In this document: in pieces, positions 27,549 through 37,043 of the stretch | How positions within the stretch are numbered: position 1 is the first letter of the stretch | Layout: each line of letters opens with the position of its first letter | Source: Rhodoplanes serenus | GTDB lineage: Bacteria > Pseudomonadota > Alphaproteobacteria > Rhizobiales > Xanthobacteraceae | Direction of reading: 5' to 3' | NCBI GenBank assembly: GCA_945893145.1 | Contig: CAMDDZ010000030.1 | Coordinates: 1 to 57,731, forward strand | DNA: 57,731 nt | The notes under the pieces: generated by a model | Told to the model about the DNA's origin: nothing | What the model saw: the letters and a program-made list of their open reading frames with translations, nothing else | The model's database searches: none | Translations under genes and position numbers: made by a program

Positions 27549-28799
27549 ATGGACGTGGTGATTGTCGGCGGCGGCATCGGCGGGCTCACGCTCGCGCTGC
27601 GGCTCCATCGCGCCGGCATCCCGTGCCGCGTGTTCGAGGCGGCGCCCGAGATCAAGCCGCTCGGCGTCGGCATCAATCTACTGCCGCACGCCAGCAAGGA
27701 GCTGACCGAGCTCGGCTTGCAAGACGCGCTGGCCCGGGTCGCGATCACCACCAGCCAGATCGCCTACTACAACCGCTTCGGTCAGCTGATCTACAGCGAT
27801 CCGTGCGGCCGGCACGCCGGCTACGAGTGGCCGCAGTTCTGCATCCACCGCGGCGATCTGCAGATGGTGCTGCTCGACGCGGTGGTGGAGCGCCTCGGCG
27901 CGGACCGCTTGATCACCAATCACCGCTGCGTCGGCGTCGACCAGGACGACAGTGGCGCGACCGTCCATTTCGAGCACACGACGACAAAACAGAAGCTGCC
28001 GTCGCAACGCGGCGCCATCGTGGTGAGCTGCGAGGGCATTCACTCCATCATCCGCAAGCAGTTCTTCCCGAACGAGGGTCCACCGCGCTACTCCGGGCTC
28101 AACATGTGGCGCGGCGTGACGCGCTGGAAGCCGTTCCTCGATGGCGCGAGCTTCGTCCGCATCGGCTGGCACAAGCCCGCCAAGGTGCTGATCTATCCGA
28201 TCCGCGACCACATCGACGCCGAAGGCCGCCAGCTCATCAACTGGGTCTGCGACATCGAGCAAGAGACGCCGATCCCGCAACGCGACTGGAACCGGCAGGG
28301 CCGCATCGACGACTTCATCGGCGCCATCGAAAACTGGCGTTTCGACTGGCTCGATGTGCCGGCGATGTGCCGCGCCGCCGATCAGATCCTGGAATATCCG
28401 ATGGTCGATCAGGACCCGCTGCCGCGCTGGTCGCATGGCCGGGTCACGCTGTTGGGTGACGCCGCGCATCCGATGCTGCCGCGCGGCGCCAACGGCGGCG
28501 CGCAAGCGATCCTCGATTGCACCGCGTTGGCCGATAGCCTGGCGCACATTGCGGATCCGGTCGCAGCTCTGGCGGCCTACGAGGAGCGAAGGCGGCCCGC
28601 GACCACCAAGGTCGTGCTGACCAATCGCAGCGAACCGCCGGATGCGGTGCTGTACGAGGTTTACAAGCGCTCCGGTGACAAGCCGTTCCGTCACATCGAC
28701 GATGTGATCAGCCAGTCCGAACTCGCTGGCCTGCTCAAGCGCTACCAGCGCGTCGCCGGGTTCGACAAAGAGAAGCTCGAGGCGGCCGCCGGGCGGTAA
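27549..28799 (+). CDS. FAD-dependent monooxygenase (PhzS/salicylate-hydroxylase-like)
   Basis: A 416-aa class A flavoprotein. The N-terminus is the nucleotide motif VVIVGGGIGGLTLALRLHRA, and the second motif VTLLGDAAHPMLPRGANGGA lies near residue 300. The start ATG 27549 has GGAG 6 nt upstream; an upstream in-frame extension lacks family sequence. The central sheet and the lack of a C-terminal extension fit hydroxylases such as PhzS or salicylate 1-monooxygenase. It is divergent from the siderophore receptor and convergent with the cytochrome c gene 7 bp away. The substrate is unknown. Confidence 0.88.
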   Translation: MDVVIVGGGIGGLTLALRLHRAGIPCRVFEAAPEIKPLGVGINLLPHASKELTELGLQDALARVAITTSQIAYYNRFGQLIYSDPCGRHAGYEWPQFCIHRGDLQMVLLDAVVERLGADRLITNHRCVGVDQDDSGATVHFEHTTTKQKLPSQRGAIVVSCEGIHSIIRKQFFPNEGPPRYSGLNMWRGVTRWKPFLDGASFVRIGWHKPAKVLIYPIRDHIDAEGRQLINWVCDIEQETPIPQRDWNRQGRIDDFIGAIENWRFDWLDVPAMCRAADQILEYPMVDQDPLPRWSHGRVTLLGDAAHPMLPRGANGGAQAILDCTALADSLAHIADPVAALAAYEERRRPATTKVVLTNRSEPPDAVLYEVYKRSGDKPFRHIDDVISQSELAGLLKRYQRVAGFDKEKLEAAAGR

Positions 28800-28806
28800 C
28801 CCGCCG

Positions 28807-29166
28807 CTACTGATTGAGCAGCGGAATGGTCTTGTAGTCCTTCGTCTTTGGGATCGACGCCAGATAGGCGTGCATGTCGGCGAGATCCTCGTTCGGCAGT
28901 ATTTTCTCGCTGTAGGGCGGCATGCCGCGATTGGTCGAGCGGACGAACGCCACGAACCCCTCGATCGGGAGTGGATCGGGCGCCAACACCTTGCCTTGAC
29001 TGGTGATCGCCGAGCCCTGCCCTTGCGTGCCGTGGCACTGCCAGCAGCCGTATTTCATGAACGCGGCCTTGCCTTTCTCGGCAGACGCCGCGAGCGCGGC
29101 ACCGTGACCGAGGACCACGCTGACTGCGAGCGCAGCCAGCGCGACACGAAACATTCTTTGAATCAT
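28807..29166 (-). CDS. Small c-type cytochrome paired with a ThDP enzyme
   Basis: A 119-aa monohaem cytochrome. Residues 1-27 are a signal peptide (ALAA end). The haem site CWQCH is at residues 41-45, and the likely distal Met ligand is in STNRGMPPYSEKIL near 82. This compact class I fold is typical of electron carriers that travel with dehydrogenases. It starts 18 bp after the stop of the Tat-signal ThDP enzyme on the same strand, so the two are almost certainly co-transcribed and act in the same compartment, the periplasm. Confidence 0.9.
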   Translation of the reverse strand: MIQRMFRVALAALAVSVVLGHGAALAASAEKGKAAFMKYGCWQCHGTQGQGSAITSQGKVLAPDPLPIEGFVAFVRSTNRGMPPYSEKILPNEDLADMHAYLASIPKTKDYKTIPLLNQ

Positions 29167-29184
29167 GGCGATGTGTTCCTGAAA

Positions 29185-31155
29185 TTAGCGCGGCTGCGTC
29201 CAGACGTCGACAAGCGCAGGCTGGCCCGACTTCACGACCGCCACCGCCTCCTTGATCGCCGGACCGAGTTGGGCCGGATCCTTGATCGGACCTTTCGCCC
29301 ACCAGCCCATCGACTCGGCAAGCTTGGCGTAGTCGATGTCGGGATTCATGATGCTGGTGCCGATTGGGCCCATGTCGTTGCCGAGGCTCGCGACGCGATT
29401 GCGGAAGCTCGACAGCCGCTGCACGTGCATCAGTTCCTGATGATAGCCGCGGTTGTTGTGCATCACTGTGAGCAGCGGGATCTTGTGCTTCGCCGCAGTC
29501 CACATTGCGCCTGAGGTGTACATCAAGTCGCCGTCGCCCTGGATGTTGACGGAGAAGCGGCCGCCAATGTCGCGGTTGGCAAGCGCGGCGCCAATCGCAG
29601 CAGGCATGCCGTAGCCAAGCCCGTAGCCGCCGGACTGACCGAGCCAGTGGTAATGCTTCTCCATCGGCCACAACCGGCTCGGCCAGCCGCTGACGTTGCC
29701 CGACTGCGCAACCAGCGACCAATCCTGATCCTTGATCTGCGCCCAGGTCTCCATCACCAGACGCGCGGTGCTGATCGGGGTCGCGTCCCAGGCGATCGCG
29801 GCCTCCTGCAAGATGCGGGCGCGGGCTTCGCCGCGGGCTCGCTTGGCGGCCTCGCCGCGCTTCTCGATCGCAGCCTTGCGATCATTCGGGATCGCCGCCT
29901 TCACGGCCTCGATCAGCGAGGGCAGCGTCGCCTCGGCGTCCGCCGCCATCGAGATGTCGACCGGCTGGAAGCGCTGGAAGTCCTGGTAGTTGGCCTTGGT
30001 GTTGAGCTCCACCGACGAAATGGTGATCAGCTTGGTGCCGGGTTTGATCTTAGTCTCGTTGACGCCAATGCCGTGATCGCCGTTGTCGATGTACGAATTC
30101 ATCACCGCCCAGAAATCGCCGACCTCGAGTCCGAGGACCACATCGGCGTTGTTGACCGCAGCCGGTCCCGCGCTGAGATGGTGCGTCTTCGGGAAGTTCA
30201 TCCGAGCGCCGCGATCGACCACACGCGCTTGCAGCGCCTCGGCGAGCTGCACCAGCAGCCGCACGCCGTTTTCGCCGCGCGCCGCGCGATCGACCACGAT
30301 CACCGGCCGCTCCGCACTAGCCAGCATCTTCGCGGCCTCGCGCACCGCGCCCATCTCGCCCTGCGGCGGCGAAGTGGGCGTGTACTTCGGAATCGAGAGC
30401 TTTTCGCCGTTGCGATGCTTGACCGGCTCCTGCTGCAGGCCGGCGTCGAGCGAAATCATCACCGGACCATAAGGTGGCGTCATCGAAATCTTGTAGGCGC
30501 GCACGACCGACTGGGCGAAGTGCTGCAACGACACCGGTGTGTCGTCCCACTTGGTGAAATCCCGCACCAGCGCGTTGATATCCTGGGCCGAGTGATAGGT
30601 CGGCACGCCAGGCGGCCGGTTCGCGGCGTCGAGATCGTTGCCGCCCATCATGATGACTGGCACGCGGTCGCACCACGCGTTGTACATCGCCATCGCGGCG
30701 TGTTGCAGGCCGACCGTGCCGTGGCACAGCGACAGCAGCGGCTTGCCGGCGATCTTGAAGTAGCCGTGCGCCATGGCGATGGCGGATTCTTCGTGAGTGA
30801 CGGTGAGAAACTCTGGCTTCGTGTTGCCGCCATAGTTGATCAGCGACTCGTGGATGGCGCGGAAGCTCGAAGCGCAGTTCGACGGCAGATACTTGATGTC
30901 GAGCGTCTTGATGACGTCGACCATGAAGTCGGAGCCGGCCACTCCGCCGATGCGGTTCATCTCAGCCTGCGGCACGTTGGTTTCGGCCGCGATCGTCTGC
31001 GCGGTCGGCGGGAGCGCGGATGGCAGGCGGGCCGGAGCCGTGGCTGCGGTCGTTGCGTTTGCGGCCGTGCTTGCAGCGGTGGCTGCGCCCGCCACGGCGA
31101 CGCCGGTGAGGAATTTGCGGCGATCGACCTTCGAGCCCGAATCCTTGCGTGCCAT
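29185..31155 (-). CDS. Tat-exported thiamine pyrophosphate-dependent enzyme
   Basis: A 656-aa ThDP enzyme of the acetolactate synthase/oxidase fold with an N-terminal twin-arginine signal: DRRKFLTGVAVAGAATAAST from residue 11 (Arg12-Arg13). The start ATG 31155 has GGGAGA upstream. The mature part keeps the activating Glu (VTHEESAIAMAHG near 122) and a complete diphosphate motif (GDGDLMYTSG near 539, closing with MHNNRGY). Tat export of a folded, cofactor-loaded enzyme to the periplasm is the simplest reading. The next gene is a c-type cytochrome, suggesting electrons from oxidative decarboxylation enter the respiratory chain. ThDP enzymes are normally cytoplasmic. Substrate unknown. Confidence 0.88.
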   Translation of the reverse strand: MARKDSGSKVDRRKFLTGVAVAGAATAASTAANATTAATAPARLPSALPPTAQTIAAETNVPQAEMNRIGGVAGSDFMVDVIKTLDIKYLPSNCASSFRAIHESLINYGGNTKPEFLTVTHEESAIAMAHGYFKIAGKPLLSLCHGTVGLQHAAMAMYNAWCDRVPVIMMGGNDLDAANRPPGVPTYHSAQDINALVRDFTKWDDTPVSLQHFAQSVVRAYKISMTPPYGPVMISLDAGLQQEPVKHRNGEKLSIPKYTPTSPPQGEMGAVREAAKMLASAERPVIVVDRAARGENGVRLLVQLAEALQARVVDRGARMNFPKTHHLSAGPAAVNNADVVLGLEVGDFWAVMNSYIDNGDHGIGVNETKIKPGTKLITISSVELNTKANYQDFQRFQPVDISMAADAEATLPSLIEAVKAAIPNDRKAAIEKRGEAAKRARGEARARILQEAAIAWDATPISTARLVMETWAQIKDQDWSLVAQSGNVSGWPSRLWPMEKHYHWLGQSGGYGLGYGMPAAIGAALANRDIGGRFSVNIQGDGDLMYTSGAMWTAAKHKIPLLTVMHNNRGYHQELMHVQRLSSFRNRVASLGNDMGPIGTSIMNPDIDYAKLAESMGWWAKGPIKDPAQLGPAIKEAVAVVKSGQPALVDVWTQPR

Positions 31156-31391
31156 TTTTCTCTCCCAGGGATGCAGGCAGCGCTGGAATCGGCCGCCCGC
31201 TTGAAATCAATGCGGCGAATCTAGTCCAGGCCGATTTGTCGCACCAGCGTCCCGGACGCGTCCCTGTTCAGGGACTGCTGCACTGCTGCGGTGCACCGAG
31301 GGAACTTTCCGGGCCCCGCCGCGTCTATCCAATGACGGCAGAAGCACTTGATTACCAACACGTTTCCGCTTTTTTCAGGGATTTGGCGGCA

Positions 31392-32441
31392 GTGCGCGCG
31401 ATCACCATTCTTCCGGGCGTTGCGAACTCGGCCCGGCTCGACGATATCCCCGAACCGGCCCAGGCCGACGGCACGATCTTGGCGCGCACCCTGGCGCTCG
31501 GTGTCTGCGGGACCGATCGTGAAATCGTCGCCGGCGACTACGGCACCGCGCCGCCGGGCAGCGAACGGCTCGTGCTCGGCCATGAATCGCTCGGCGAAGT
31601 GATCTCGGCTCCGCCCGACAGCGACTTCGCCTCCGGCGATCTCGTGGTCGGCATCGTGCGGCGGCCCGATCCGGTGCCCTGCCCGGCGTGCGCTGCGGGC
31701 GAATGGGACATGTGCCGCAACGGCCAATACACCGAGCGCGGTATCAAGGCGCGTCACGGTTTTGGCGCGGAGCGCTTCCGCATCGAGCCGGAGTTCGCGA
31801 TCAAGATCGATCCCAACCTCGGCATCCTCGGCGTGTTGATGGAGCCGACCAGCATCGTCGCCAAGGCTTGGGATCACGTCGAGCACATCGGGCGCCGCTC
31901 CCGATCTTGGCGGCCCAAACGCCTTCTCGTCACCGGCTCGGGCGCCATCGGATTGCTCGCTGCGCTGATCGGACGGCAGCGCGGATACGAAACCCATGTG
32001 TACGATCGCGCCGCCGACAGCGCCAAGGCGCCGCTTATCCGCGACCTCGGCGCCACCCACCAGCCGGGCTCGCCGGACACTGTCGCAGCGCTGCAACCCG
32101 ACATCGTCATGGAATGCACCGGCGCGCCGGCCGTCATCACGGCGCTGCTCGGCCGCACCGCGCCGGGCGGCGTCATGTGTCTGCTCGGGATCGGCACCGA
32201 TCGGATGGTCGATTTCGACATCGGCCATTTCAATCGGATGAGCGTGCTCGACAACGATGTGACATTCGGCGCCGTCAACGCCAATCGAATGCACTATCAG
32301 ATGGCCGCCGAGGCGCTCGCCCGCGCCGACAAGTCTTGGCTGGCCCGGCTGATTTCGCGGCGCGTGCCGCTGACGCAATTTGCCAAAGCGCTCGACCACA
32401 AGCCCGGCGATATCAAAGTCATTGTCGATTTCAGGCTCTAG
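31392..32441 (+). CDS. Glucose dehydrogenase-like zinc MDR protein
   Basis: A 349-aa MDR protein resembling the archaeal-type glucose 1-dehydrogenase. It begins VRAITILPG from GTG 31392, matching the usual MKAI start of that family; an ATG at 31332 would add 20 residues without homology. The catalytic zinc region has LGVCGTDREIVAGDYG and LVLGHESLGEV; a partial structural motif is PCPACAAGEWDMC. Further family features are GQYTERGIKARHGFGAE, FLIEP-like GVLMEPTSIVAKAW and the Rossmann LLVTGSGAIGLLAALIG. It may oxidise glucose or another aldose with NAD(P). It is divergent from the ThDP enzyme. Confidence 0.82.
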   Translation: MRAITILPGVANSARLDDIPEPAQADGTILARTLALGVCGTDREIVAGDYGTAPPGSERLVLGHESLGEVISAPPDSDFASGDLVVGIVRRPDPVPCPACAAGEWDMCRNGQYTERGIKARHGFGAERFRIEPEFAIKIDPNLGILGVLMEPTSIVAKAWDHVEHIGRRSRSWRPKRLLVTGSGAIGLLAALIGRQRGYETHVYDRAADSAKAPLIRDLGATHQPGSPDTVAALQPDIVMECTGAPAVITALLGRTAPGGVMCLLGIGTDRMVDFDIGHFNRMSVLDNDVTFGAVNANRMHYQMAAEALARADKSWLARLISRRVPLTQFAKALDHKPGDIKVIVDFRL

Positions 32442-32522
32442 GAATTTCATTGCGAGAGATCCGCGCTGATGGCGCGCACCATCCCGGATCAAATCCAGGA
32501 CAGGCTCTTTCAGGATCACACT

Positions 32523-33935
32523 CTATGCGCTCAGCTTGTCGGGCCAAGCCACGGCAGGACGCGCCGGCTGCGTCAGCGCTTCGATGAAACGCTCGCCCCA
32601 GAACTTGATGTCGTTCTCCGACAGCACCCGGTACAGTTCATCGTGGCGGCCACGCCGCTCGTCGATCGGCATCGCCAGCGCCTGCGCGATGGTACTGCCC
32701 ACCGCCTCGGGATCGTAAGGGTTGACCAGCAGCGCCGCCTGACACTCCACCGCCGCGCCGGCAAAGCGCGACAGGATGAGCACGCCCGGATCGTCGGCGT
32801 CCTGCGCCGCCACATACTCCTTGGCGACCAGATTCATGCCGTCGCGCAGCGGTGTCACCAGCCCCACCTTGGACGAACGGAACAGGCCCGCGAGCGCTGA
32901 GCGGCTATAGGGGCGATTGACGTAGCGGATCGGCGTCCAGGCCGCCTCGCCATAGCGGCCGTTGACGCGACCGATCGATTCTCTGATGCGCCGCTCCATG
33001 TCGGCGTAGCCTGCGATTTCCGAGCGGCTGCGCGGCGTGATTTGCAAGTAGGTCACGGCGCTATGCCAACGCGGATTGTCGGCGAGGAAGCGCTCGAACG
33101 CTTGGATGCGCAGCCCGATGCCCTTGGAATAGTCGAGGCGATCGACGCCGATGATCATGGGGCGATCGGAAAGGCTGTGGCGCACCTCGCGCACGAAGGC
33201 CGAGCGCTCGGTGCGGCGCGCCAGGCGATTGAGCTCCGCCGTCTCGACGCCGACCGGGAACGCACCGATCCGCACCAGACGCTTGCCGGCGATGAACGTG
33301 CGTGGATCGCGACTGGGCATGCGGCATTCGTCGGCGAGATAGCGCGCGAAATTATCGGCGTCGCCGTCGGTCTGGAAGCCGACCAGATCGTAGTGACAGA
33401 GGCTGAGAATGACGCGCTCATGCTTCGGCAGCGCCGTCAAAATATGCGGCGGCGGAAATGGGATGTGCAGAAAGAAGCCGATGCGGTTCTCGACGCCGCG
33501 GTCGCGCAACGCCTTGGCGAGCGGCAGCAGATGATAGTCATGCACCCAGATGATGTCGTCCGGCTCGATCAGCTCGCGCAGTTGCGTGGCGAACTGCTCG
33601 TTGACGCGCAGGTAGCCGTTCAGATCGCGGCTGAAATACTCCATCAAGTCGAGCCGATAGTGCAGGATCGGCCATAGCATCCGGTTGGCGAAGCCGTTGT
33701 AATATTCCTGGTGGTCAACGCGCGACAAGTCGGTGGTGACATAGGTCACGCCGGCTTGCTCCACTGTATGGGTTTTGACGTCGTTCTTCTGCGCGACGCG
33801 ACCGCTCCAGCCAAACCACAGGCCGCGATGGCGCTTGAGGAAGGAGCGCAGCGCCACTTCCAATCCGCCCGCGCGAGCACCGCCGTCCCCGCTCGGCACC
33901 GCCACGCGATTGGAGACGACAATTATCCGCGCCAA
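32523..33935 (-). CDS. otsA: Trehalose-6-phosphate synthase
   Basis: A GT20 synthase of 470 aa that joins UDP-glucose and glucose-6-phosphate. It starts RIIVVSNRVAVPSGDGGARA after the first residues, carries IWVHDYHLLPLAKALRDRG near 140, and IIGVDRLDYSKGIGLRIQAF near 265, with PLRDGMNLVAKEYVA near 365. The start is an unusual TTG at 33935, chosen because GGGAGG lies 7 nt upstream and the family's first strand begins there. It overlaps the end of the GH15 gene by 13 nt, so translation is coupled. It is the last gene of the otsB-GH15-otsA operon. Confidence 0.93.
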   Translation of the reverse strand: MARIIVVSNRVAVPSGDGGARAGGLEVALRSFLKRHRGLWFGWSGRVAQKNDVKTHTVEQAGVTYVTTDLSRVDHQEYYNGFANRMLWPILHYRLDLMEYFSRDLNGYLRVNEQFATQLRELIEPDDIIWVHDYHLLPLAKALRDRGVENRIGFFLHIPFPPPHILTALPKHERVILSLCHYDLVGFQTDGDADNFARYLADECRMPSRDPRTFIAGKRLVRIGAFPVGVETAELNRLARRTERSAFVREVRHSLSDRPMIIGVDRLDYSKGIGLRIQAFERFLADNPRWHSAVTYLQITPRSRSEIAGYADMERRIRESIGRVNGRYGEAAWTPIRYVNRPYSRSALAGLFRSSKVGLVTPLRDGMNLVAKEYVAAQDADDPGVLILSRFAGAAVECQAALLVNPYDPEAVGSTIAQALAMPIDERRGRHDELYRVLSENDIKFWGERFIEALTQPARPAVAWPDKLSA

Positions 33936-35731
33936 TAGCGATCCTCCCAGCTGCGCGACAGACGCATCGCGGTCAGGATCAAGCCAGCCATGGAATAGGT
34001 CTGCGGGAAATTGCCCCACAGCGCGCCGGTCCGCGGATGAATGTCCTCGGATAACAGCCCGTAGCGATTGCGATGGCTCAACGCATCAAGGAACAAGTCC
34101 CGTGCCTCCTCTTTTCGGCCGAGCGACCACCAAGTGTCGATCAACCAAAAGCGACAGATCAGAAACGCAGTTTCCGGCAGGCCAAAATCGTCTGAATTGG
34201 CGTACCGCATAACGTGCTTCTCGCGTAAAAGTTCACGCTCGACCGCCGTGACCGTCGATAGAAAACGCGGATCGTCGACCTCGATCAGCCCGAGTTCCGG
34301 CAGCAGCAGAACGCTGGCGTCCACGTCGTCGGTCCCGAGCGCGGCCGTGAACGCGTTGCGGCGCGGGTTCCATGCCTCTGCAAGAAGCGTCGTCGAGAGC
34401 TTTTCGGCAGCTGCATTCCAATACGCGGCGCGATCCGTGAATCCGAGCCGCGCCGCAATCGCGCCAAGCCTGCTGATGCCCGCCCAGCACATGGCCGCCG
34501 AATGGGTGTGGACCTGGCGCCGGCCGCGGAATTCCCAGATGCCGGAATCCGGCTTGAGCGCCAGCTCGACAGCCTTTTCACCAAGCGTTTCGAGCAGGCG
34601 GAACAGCGACTCGTCGCCAGGCCGCGGCAATCGGTTGTCGAAGAACATCGGCATGGCGGCCAGAATGATGCTGCCATAGGTGTCGTGCTGGTCCTGCATC
34701 GCGGCCGCATTGCCGACCCGTACCGGTCCGTCGCCGCGATAGCCCTTGAGATGCGGTGCGGTCCATTCGTCCATCGAGTCCGTTGGGACGATGTTGTAGA
34801 CTGGACGCAACGCCTCGCGGTGATTGGCCGCGATGCTGAGAATGAAGGAGATGAAATCCTCCATGGTTTGCGTCGCGCCAATGCGGTTGAGCGCCTTGAC
34901 GACGAAATAGGCATCGCGAAGCCAGCAATAACGATAGTCCCAGGTGCGGCCGGAACCGGGCGCCTCCGGGATCGAAGTGGTGTGGGCCGCAATGATGCCG
35001 CCGGTCTCCTCGAAGTTCGAAAGCTTGAGCGTGATCGCAGCGCGGATGATGTGGTCCTGCCAGTCGTAGGAGATCGACAGCCGCCGCACCCAGTCCATCC
35101 AATAATCGCGAGTGCGGTCGCAGAACTCGCGGCACATGGTCGAGAGCTCGCCCTGCACCGGCTCGTCGGCACCGAGCACCAAGTTGACGGTGCGGTTGAG
35201 CACGAACGGCGCTTCGCGATCGATATAGGACAGTGGCGCGTCGGTGGTGAGTCGGATGACAGTGTCGCCGCCCTCATAACGGATGTGGTTGCTGCCGGGC
35301 GTGCAATGGGTGATCGGCTTGCCGTAATCGTGCGTCGGCCGCAGCCTGATGGTGATCCGCGGCAGGCCCGACACCGGCTCGATGATGCGGATCAGTTGCG
35401 GCGGACGATAGACACGGCCGAAGTTGCGAAAGCGCGGTGCGAAATCGGTGATCCGCACCGCGCCACCCTGCTGATCGGTGAGCACGGTGCTGACGATCGC
35501 GGTGTTGCGCAAATATTCCGAGCGGTAGTCGACCATGCCGTCGAGCACGACGTCGGTGAAGCCCTTTTCCTCGTCGCCCGCCACCAGGCGACAAAAGATC
35601 GGATCGCTATCGAAGCGGGGATAGCACCACCATGCGATGCGGCCGGCCGGTTCGACCAGCGCGGCCGTGCGCCCGTTGCCGATGACGGCAAGATCCAGTC
35701 CGAAGTCGTGGGCGCCGCCATTGGGTTTCAT
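33923..35731 (-). CDS. Glycoside hydrolase family 15 protein (glucoamylase/trehalase-like)
   Basis: A 602-aa cytoplasmic enzyme without signal peptide. The N-terminal beta-sandwich begins DLAVIGNGRTAALVEPAGRI. The (alpha/alpha)6 catalytic part carries RTWDYRYCWLRDAYFVVKAL (family signature), GYRGDGPVRVGNAAAMQDQH and the C-terminal LLSEDIHPRTGALWGNFPQ, where the Glu is the likely catalytic base. Bacterial GH15 members include alpha,alpha-trehalases as well as glucoamylases. Its place between otsB and otsA, with ATGA overlap to otsB, makes trehalose or a related glucan the likely substrate. Confidence 0.9.
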   Translation of the reverse strand: MKPNGGAHDFGLDLAVIGNGRTAALVEPAGRIAWWCYPRFDSDPIFCRLVAGDEEKGFTDVVLDGMVDYRSEYLRNTAIVSTVLTDQQGGAVRITDFAPRFRNFGRVYRPPQLIRIIEPVSGLPRITIRLRPTHDYGKPITHCTPGSNHIRYEGGDTVIRLTTDAPLSYIDREAPFVLNRTVNLVLGADEPVQGELSTMCREFCDRTRDYWMDWVRRLSISYDWQDHIIRAAITLKLSNFEETGGIIAAHTTSIPEAPGSGRTWDYRYCWLRDAYFVVKALNRIGATQTMEDFISFILSIAANHREALRPVYNIVPTDSMDEWTAPHLKGYRGDGPVRVGNAAAMQDQHDTYGSIILAAMPMFFDNRLPRPGDESLFRLLETLGEKAVELALKPDSGIWEFRGRRQVHTHSAAMCWAGISRLGAIAARLGFTDRAAYWNAAAEKLSTTLLAEAWNPRRNAFTAALGTDDVDASVLLLPELGLIEVDDPRFLSTVTAVERELLREKHVMRYANSDDFGLPETAFLICRFWLIDTWWSLGRKEEARDLFLDALSHRNRYGLLSEDIHPRTGALWGNFPQTYSMAGLILTAMRLSRSWEDRYWRG

Positions 35732-36504
35732 GATGCGGCAGCCACTTCGGTGCCGAGGCGTTCGAGCCACTGGCGCACATCGTGCGGGGTCTGGAATCGC
35801 GCGGACACGCCCAACACCTTGCGGCCGACCGAGATGGCGAGGCCGTCAAACTCCGGCATCACCGCAAAGGCCGCTTCATCGGTGGTGTCGTCGCCGATGA
35901 ACACCGGCATCCGCCCGGTGAACGGCGGATAGGTCATCAGCTCGCGCACCGCCGTGCCTTTGTCGAAGCCAGGCGACTTGACCTCGATCACGGCCTTTCC
36001 AGTGAGCAATTCGTAGGACGACGGCGGGAACGGCTTACAGGCGCGAAACACCTCATCCACCACATCGAGACCCTGATCGAGCGCCAGCCGGTAGTGCAGC
36101 GCGACCGAATAACCCTTGTCCTCGAAACCAACGCATTCATGCCGCGAGGCAATTTGCGCGAGCGCGCGCTTCATATCTCGATCGAGCGACGTCGCCCGCT
36201 GCCCAAACATGCCGCCGTTGGGAGTAGGTCTGATCTCCGCGCCGTGCCCGCCGACCGCCGCCAGCCGCATCGGCGCAAAGATGAAGTCGAGATCGCCGAT
36301 CGGCCGGCCGCTGACCAGCGCCAGGGCACCGCCGACACGATGGCTCACTTGCGTCAGCGTCGCGCGCAAGGTCTCGGGAACTTGGACGTCGTGTGGCGTG
36401 GGCGCGATGTCGAGGATGGTGCCGTCCACGTCGAGCAAAATGGCGGCTTTATGCAGATCGATGGGTTCCAAAGGCACGAGAGGGTCCAATCGCTCTGAAA
36501 ACAT
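35728..36504 (-). CDS. otsB: Trehalose-6-phosphate phosphatase
   Basis: A HAD-superfamily phosphatase of 258 aa. Motif I is ILLDVDGTILDIAPTP with the nucleophilic Asp; motif II is LVSGRPIGDLD; the end of the domain has VFIGDDTTDEAAF. It releases phosphate from trehalose 6-phosphate made by OtsA. The start ATG 36504 (MFSERLDPL) is preferred to a longer reading. It is the first gene of the operon. No exact EcfG promoter was found upstream, although ots genes are frequent targets of this sigma factor. Confidence 0.93.
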   Translation of the reverse strand: MFSERLDPLVPLEPIDLHKAAILLDVDGTILDIAPTPHDVQVPETLRATLTQVSHRVGGALALVSGRPIGDLDFIFAPMRLAAVGGHGAEIRPTPNGGMFGQRATSLDRDMKRALAQIASRHECVGFEDKGYSVALHYRLALDQGLDVVDEVFRACKPFPPSSYELLTGKAVIEVKSPGFDKGTAVRELMTYPPFTGRMPVFIGDDTTDEAAFAVMPEFDGLAISVGRKVLGVSARFQTPHDVRQWLERLGTEVAAAS

Positions 36505-36691
36505 CAAATGGCGCAGACCCACTCCACCTAAATCGCGATTGAGGCGATTCGGGTCGCGGGCTGGAGGCAAGTCCCAAATACAGGTCGAAAGACATGTCCC
36601 TTAAATAGAACGCACAACATTCCAATGGGTTGCCTCGCACGAGCGGACAATGCCGCAGTGCGGGAGCGCCTGAGCCAAAATTGAGTAAAAA

Positions 36692-36892
36692 TCAGGCCGC
36701 GTGCGGCTGCTGGTAGGGAACCGTGTCGCAAATCCAGACGTCGGTCTTCGACCAGATGTGCTCGCCGCCGCACTCCGAGCAGCGGGAGCGAGATTTGAAC
36801 GCTTTGGCGAGCTCCAACGCGTAGTGATCGGTCTCAATGCCAGTGGATACAGCGTTTCCCGTAACCGGGCATGAAATCATCACGCACCCCAT
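36692..36892 (-). CDS. Small zinc-ribbon-like protein
   Basis: A 66-aa protein. ATG 36892 is preceded by AGGAGG at a good spacing. It has CPVTGNAVSTGIETD near the start and CSECGGEHIWSKTDVWICD near the end, i.e. C-X7... single N-terminal Cys plus CxxC and a late Cys, consistent with a small zinc-binding fold. No function known. It opens the stress-gene neighbourhood. Confidence 0.65.
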   Translation of the reverse strand: MGCVMISCPVTGNAVSTGIETDHYALELAKAFKSRSRCSECGGEHIWSKTDVWICDTVPYQQPHAA

Positions 36893-37043
36893 GAAGACCT
36901 CCTGACAGAATTGCATGGCGTCGCACGCTACCTGAGGTCGGTTGCCATGATCCATTCACGGATGGGTCTGCGGACACGCATCATAGCGTGACAGTTTCCG
37001 GCACTTTAAGACGCTCGAACGCATTTGATTCGAGTGCGATCCG

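Noticed and set aside
32442..32522. Terminator or repeat between the glucose-dehydrogenase-like gene and otsA
   Set aside because: It has partial inverted segments (GATCCGCGC, CCCGGATC) but no stable stem with a T-run.
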